NCBI RefSeq assembly: GCF_040712315.1
Contig: NC_134013.1
Span: 3,197,001 to 3,261,000 of the forward strand
Length of the DNA stretch: 64,000 nucleotides
Source: Castanea sativa
Taxonomy: Eukaryota > Streptophyta > Magnoliopsida > Fagales > Fagaceae
Reading direction: 5' to 3'
Shown: piece after piece, positions 58,601 through 64,000 of the stretch
How positions within the stretch are numbered: the first letter of the stretch is position 1
Layout of the letters: the number at the start of each line of letters is the position of its first letter
The notes under the pieces: generated by a model
Database searches by the model: none
What the model was told of the DNA's origin: nothing
The model's input: the letters and a program-made list of their open reading frames with translations, nothing else
Translations under genes and position numbers: made by a program

Positions 58601-60997
58601 ATGGCTAATGTAATCTTGTTCCTCCTCTCTTTTGCATTATTTGCTCCATTCTCATCCTCAACATTTCAAACTTTGAGTTAAGGCTCATCTCTCTCCAGTG
58701 AGAAACCAGAAGAAGTTTTAACTTCACCAAATGACGTTTTCTCTGCTGGCTTTTACTCAGTTGGTGAAAATGCTTTCTGCTTTGCCATATGGTTCAGCAA
58801 CTCACGCACCATAGTTTGGATGGCAAACCGTGACCAGCCAGTTAATGGAAAGCGCTCAAAGCTCTCTCTCGTCAAAAATGGCAATTTAATCTTAACTGAT
58901 GCTGGGAAGTTCACCATTTGGACCACAAACACTTTCTCACTTTCCTTAGTACAATTATCTCTCTACAACACAGGTAATCTTGTTCTTCGTAATATGGAAG
59001 GTGTTATTTTGTGGCAAAGCTTTGATTTTCCCACAGATACACTTCTTCCTGAACAACTACTCACTAAAAACACAAAGCTTGTCTCCTCAAGAAGCCAGAC
59101 CAACTACTCCTCTGGCTTCTATCAGTTTTTCTTTGACAACGATAACATTCTACGTCTTATTTTCAATGGTCATGATGTGTCCACTGTTTATTGGCCTTAC
59201 CCGTGGCTTTTAAGCTGGGAGGCTGGAAGGTCCGCATTTAACAGTAGTAGAAATGAAGTGCTTAATTCCTTAGGGAACTTCAGTTCATCTGACAATTTCA
59301 CTTTTATGTCAGCCGACTATGGAATTGAACTTCATAGAAAATTAACACTTGGTTACGATGGTAATATTTGATTATATAGTTGGGACTGGTCGGAGGAGGA
59401 GCAGACTCAAACTTGGGTTGTTTCATGGCAAGCCATTCAAAACCCTTGCACGATTCATGGTATTTGTGGGGCCAATAGTCTGTGCAAGTATGTTGCTAGT
59501 TCTCACGGGAAATGTACTTGCCTTCCAGGGTACAAGATGAAAAATCGAACCGATTGGTCTTATGGGTGCGAGCCTGAATTTGATCTCCTCCCTCGCAACA
59601 AAAATGAGTCTGCCTTTCTACTGCTATCCCATGTTGAATTCTATGGATATGATTTTGGGTCATTCCCCGGTTATACCCTTGATCAATGTACGGATTTATG
59701 CTTGCGATTACGCAATTGCGAAGGGTTCCAATATTACGGTTTTGATAATGGTAAAGGTTTTACAAGTTGTTACCCTAAGACACTATTGATAAATGGACAT
59801 CGTTCCCCAGATTTCAGAGGAGCGGCCTATTTGAGACTACCAAAAAGGTATAACTTTTCCTACAACAATCCCGTAGAAGAATCCAATTTGGATTGCTCAA
59901 GGGAGGGTACAATACAATTGGACAGAAAATATGTCAAAAACCATGAAAAGGGGACGGTGAAATTCATGCTTTGGTTTGCATGTGGAGTGGGAGGACTTGA
60001 ACTCACATGTATCTTTGTGGTGTGTTGTCTTTTGATCAAAACCAGGAAAAGCTCAGGTGCAGACGAGCAAGGGTATGCTCTTGCTGCCACTAGATTCAAA
60101 AAATTTACCTATTCTGAGCTAAAAAAGGCCACAAAGGGTTTTACTAAAGAGATCGGAAGAGGTGCATGGGGAGCTGTATACAAAGGGGTATTGTCTGACA
60201 ATAGAGTTGCAGCAATTAAACGTCTCAATCAAGCCAACCAAGGAGAGGACGTATTTCTAGCAGAAGTAAGCATCATTGGGAGGCTAAACCACATGAACTT
60301 GATAGACATGTGGGGTTATTGTGCCGAAGGAAAGCACAGGCTTTTGGTGTATGAGTATATGGAGCATGGTTCTTTGGCAGAAAATCTTTTGTCTAATGCA
60401 CTAAACTGGAAGCAAAGGTTTAAAATTGCTCTTGGTACTGCAAAAGGTTTAGCTTATTTGCATGAAGAGTGCTTGGAGTGGGTTTTACATTGTGACATAA
60501 AACCTCATAATATACTTTTAGACTCGAATTATGAACCAAAAGTGGCAGATTTTGGTCTATCTAAATTGCAAATTAGAGGTGCCCTTAGCAATTCAAACTT
60601 CTCAAGGATGAGAGGAACCCGCGGTTACATGGCTCCAGAGTGGGTCTTTAATCTGCCTATTACTTCCAAAGTGGATGTTTATAGCTATGGAATTGTTGTG
60701 TTGGAGATGGTGACTGGAAAGAGCACAATAACGGGTGTCCACACTACAGATGTTGGAGTTGAAGCTAAAAACAAAAAGCTGGCCACTTGGGTTAAGGGGA
60801 AAAAGAACGGAGAAGTTGCAACCACTTCTTGGATTGATGATATCATGGACCCCAAAATGGAAGGCATATATGACAAGGGTAAGATGGAGATCTTAGTTGA
60901 GATGGCTTTGAAGTGTTTAGAGGAAGACAAAGATGAAAGACCCACCATGAAACAAGTAGTTGAGAAGCTTCTTCACCTTGAAAATGATCTTCTCTAA
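58601..60997 (+). pseudogene. RLK3: full-length S-domain receptor-like kinase with two nonsense codons
   Basis: A single 799-codon frame from ATG 58601 to TAA 60995-60997, with no frameshift. Signal peptide 1-20; B-lectin domain about 45-150 (TIVWMANRDQPVNG); EGF-like and PAN-type cysteines about 270-430; transmembrane helix about 454-478; kinase about 515-790 with GRGAWG (519-524), Lys540, HCDIKPHN (630-637, non-RD), DFG (650-652) and GTRGYMAPEW. TAA at codon 27 (58679-58681) and TGA at codon 257 (59369-59371; RLK1 has CGG there, RLK2 CGA) stop translation. Downstream ATGs at 58820 and 59537 would give a truncated lectin fragment or a 486-residue transmembrane kinase without a signal peptide. 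Otherwise close to RLK1 along its length. Confidence 0.9.
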
Positions 60998-62470
60998 CAT
61001 GGCATAACGGGTCTCCTCATGTTCAGCCTTTTTCTGATTCTCTCGTTAGTTTGTTCTCTTATTTAGTGCCTACATAGTATGTTTCGTGTTGCTGTCTTCT
61101 TTATTTCACCATGTAGCTTTTGTGGAACCCTAAGTTTTATGCAACTCTTCTATGTTATAATAGATATTTCCTTAATTTTGTTTGAATGCCATTACCACCA
61201 ACATGTATAGTGCATTTATTTATTTTATTGGGTAATTAATTATAGGTTTACATTGTATTAGCAATAAAAGATTTACATTGTAATATTGTACATTTTTTTG
61301 CAAGTGTACAATATCACAATGTTTAGTCTATAATATAAAATTTACATTGTTAATATAGTGAAAACTAAAAGTTTTCATTATTTTATTATTAATTTCTCTA
61401 GAAAATGACCTGGATATTATTCGCAAAAACATTATTCTAAACGTCGCTACAAATTTGTTGTCACGTTTAATGTTCACTTTGTAACCAAAAAAAGCAAGTG
61501 GTTTTTCCCACAAAATCTTTTAATCTTAGTGAAAAATATGGATCTAAATTCACTTCATTTGCAACTGAAATTCATAAAAACTATCATGATCATGTCTTCT
61601 TGGGAAGCTTACGCTCTATAGAATCCCCAAATTGGGTGCCACCATAAGTTGGCTAATACAAAGTCAATTTTTATGTTGCCATAAGATCGAATCAAAACTT
61701 AGCGCAGTTGCAGTTTGTAGAGATGATACAAGTGAAATAATTTTTCATTCCGTCTTTCACTTGATCCTATACTTGGAGAAGCCCATGCATCTCGTCTAGT
61801 AGTGACTATGGCTATGAAGTACAAGGTAGCTAAACTTTGTGATATTTGAAGCATTCCAAATTACTGTTTGATGCCTTGCATCAGCCATCTACCACATGCA
61901 TTCCTTAGCAATTAATGGTTATATATAATGCAACGGACTAACTTTTTTTCAAAATACATTTCACAATTGCTGAAGTAGTCTATTGTGAATGGTCAAGAAA
62001 ACATGGTAAGTCCCATGAGTGTTAGTTGCGTGTGTATCACTCACAATAAATCACTTTAATAATTATAAATTTATTGTGAAAAATGTTTTGTTGGTAATAT
62101 TACTGTAGGAAAAATATGTATAGTGTGGTGGAGATGTTTTTCTTTCTTTCCTTTTCTCCCTCAACCCCCGGGGCCCCAAGCGAGTAAACGAAGTTCAAAT
62201 TTAAACCATTCATCTCACCATAGTGAAGAAAATATCTCGTAGCCCATAGCATTGTCAGCTTCTTCTGCAACTAGCTAGAGAGTAGAGACAACAATGCTAG
62301 TGAGTCTAATACCAAGCTAAAAATTTCCAAAATTTACATTGAAGGGTGCCTTTTTAGTACTCATTTATTAATTTCTAGTTATTGTTGGCGCCGTTGCCGG
62401 GGACTTGGTTAGGAAAATAAATTAGGTCTAAATTGAATTTTTTCTTCTACTAGTTACACTATTTCACTAA
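60998..62470. other. RLK3 3' flank, no gene
   Basis: AT-rich. About 61210-61345 has a repeated TTTACATTGT phrase. At 62318-62510 a phrase AAAAATTTCCAAAATNNACATTGAAG appears twice, about 150 bases apart, bracketing an isolated retroelement primer-site sequence (listed separately). No coding sequence. Confidence 0.55.
62386..62403 (+). promoter_or_regulatory. Isolated gypsy-type primer-binding site
   Basis: TGGCGCCGTTGCCGGGGA is the primer-binding sequence usual in Athila-type Ty3-gypsy elements. No LTR or pol sequence is recognisable nearby, so it is a scrap of such an element. Confidence 0.6.
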
Positions 62471-63780
62471 AAATTTCCAAAATAGACATTGAAGAATGCT
62501 TTTTATTGTTGGAACTATGTTAACACTATTTCACCTTTGCAAGACCTTTGCAAGAAAAAATGATTTTTGGTGCTTAAAAAAGCATTGTTTCAAGTTAACT
62601 GAGGTATAAATCTTAACTAGTTTGGAGTTCGAAGGATCTCTCTCTAAACTACTTTATCCCAAAAAGTACGAATATTTTTACTGCTAAATTAAATCTGCAT
62701 ATCTTCCAAACTACCATTTCATTTGTTACAACTTAATGAAGTGGTCGGATGAAGTGTTCGACTGATCTTTCACATGGAATGTTATGAGTAATATTCATTA
62801 AACCTCTCCTGGAATTTCTTCAGCAAAAGATGTTATGCTTAGAGAATGATTACGTGGTTGAGAATTAATGGTTAGAGACTAGATTCCTATTCGTTTTGAT
62901 CGGTCAATGAATTTGTGATCCATCCTTGGTCAAAAAAGAAAAAAAAAAAAGTATCTAGAATCTGCTTGGCTTTACTTTGGAAGATATTATAACAAACAAA
63001 ATTCCAATTCCAATTTCGATCATTCTAGTCAACCATGACTTGACCACCTCTATATTAATTTATCAATCAAAGTTGTAAGAAGCCAATAACCAAAAAAAAA
63101 AAAAAAACTCAAAATTTTATCGAGGCATAATATCAAAAAAAGAAAAAAAAAAGAGGAAGTAAAAACAACTCCAACTTTTATTATCAAAAGATTATAAATT
63201 GGTGTGACAATAAATATAATTGGTATTATCTAATAAGATAATATATATGTGTTTAAATAATATATTGTAATTGAAGACACATTAATCTTAATCTGTACTA
63301 CCTATATATTAGTAAAAGAAAATGTGATGTTACAATAGAGGAACAGTACAATTCATAAATGACCTTAAGAAATTGTAAAATAAGCACCTATGCATTGACT
63401 TAAGTCGGTGCCATTCAATCAAGGCCAGCAGTTCTCCCTCGATTATACGTCAAATAAAGCAAGGAAATTGGATATCAATTACATTTTTCTATGTGGTTGA
63501 AGTAATAATAAATCATAAATATGGTGAGATATATGCATGCTAGGACAAATGAATAAAGGGTTAAAAACCTTAAGGTTATACTATTGCTAATTGCTGGACC
63601 TGCAGGTAAAATTGTTGTTTTCTGTCGCCAATATCCTGCCTCCATAATCATCAAATAGTGTGTAGAGTAGTTTTATCTCCATTCCAAACAATGAAAGCTT
63701 ACGTATGGTGTTTACATTGATAGGACCATTCCGATAGAAATAGACCTAATCCTTAGAAATAATCTGTTAGCTAAGTGTTT
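62471..63780. repeat. RLK upstream block without gene, copy B
   Basis: About 1.3 kb closely matching 46400-47770, without the SINE. Runs from AATGCTTTTTATTGTTGGAA to AGACCTAATCCTTAGAAATA. It includes the AAGTATCTAGAATCTGCTTG and CGTCAAATAAAGCAAGGAAA parts of the RLK upstream region, but no kinase follows within the window. Confidence 0.8.
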
Positions 63781-64000
63781 CTCAAAAAAAAAAAAAAAAA
63801 ATGTTAGGTAGGCTATATGCAATGTGTCCTCAACATGCAAATCCCACACGTATTGGGCTACCCTGTTTAGGGCAAGCCGGCCCAATGCCTAATTGTTAAA
63901 ATTTGAATGTAACACTTACCCAAACTTATAATTATTATTAATATTAATATTATTATTATTATTATTATTTTTTTGCTGAGAACCCAAAATTTGAATGTCC
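63781..64000. repeat. RLK downstream-type block at the window end
   Basis: From about 63800 the sequence (AATGTGTCCTCAACATGCAAAT, GGCCCAATGCCTAATTGTTA) resembles the kinase 3' blocks at 2480-2790 and 35630-36890. It ends in an (ATT)n run at 63943-63970. Confidence 0.6.

Overview
This window is AT-rich nuclear DNA from a eudicot, probably a woody species. The GT-AG introns, plant-type receptor kinases, Ty1-copia and Ty3-gypsy retrotransposons, an endogenous plant pararetrovirus, SINE and miniature elements and long (TA)n runs all point to this. The repeat style is reminiscent of Fagaceae, but that is an impression, not a demonstration. There are no bacterial genes, operons or CRISPR arrays.

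Host genes. Three members of one G-type (bulb) lectin, S-domain receptor-like kinase family (ZmPK1/SD-2 type, non-RD kinase) lie in the same orientation. RLK1 (1-1605) is open but cut by the window edge. RLK2 (32151-35351) is a decayed pseudogene split by a solo LTR. RLK3 (58601-60997) is a full-length single-exon frame interrupted by only two nonsense codons. A second host locus, an MRG (MORF4-related) chromatin-reader gene, survives as four in-phase exons spread over 37.8-45.3 kb. An expected exon between the second and third is not found, so it looks like a relic. Blocks of RLK upstream and downstream DNA recur without genes at 46.4-47.7 and 62.5-63.8 kb, so the region grew by segmental duplication.

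Mobile DNA fills most of the rest. In order: a solo copia-type LTR with a perfect target duplication (3307-4298); a truncated Ty1-copia pol (6.49-8.40 kb); an endogenous caulimovirid-like pararetrovirus lying exactly between two (TA)n runs (11.74-18.84 kb) with its reverse-transcriptase core missing; a complete but decayed 10.4-kb Ty3-gypsy Tat-type element (19902-30296); a minus-strand solo LTR inside RLK2; a 1.8-kb solo LTR in an MRG intron; a GC-rich miniature element with a 40-bp perfect palindrome (about 44.9 kb); a TRIM-like element (45.5-46.2 kb); a SINE (47.2 kb); and a younger, internally deleted second Tat-type element (48240-54606) that keeps an open integrase.

The most unusual content is the antisense gene in both Tat-type elements, between pol and the 3' LTR. 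In the second element it resolves into three exons (53366-52865, 52714-51708, 51613-50861) whose GT-AG introns join in consistent phase into a 753-codon frame (N-terminal conserved domain, charged linker, C-terminal coiled coil) with four premature stops. The first element carries a diverged homologue with a TATA box in the antisense direction. Additional antisense ORFs are known in some Tat-lineage elements; the function of this protein is not recognisable from sequence.
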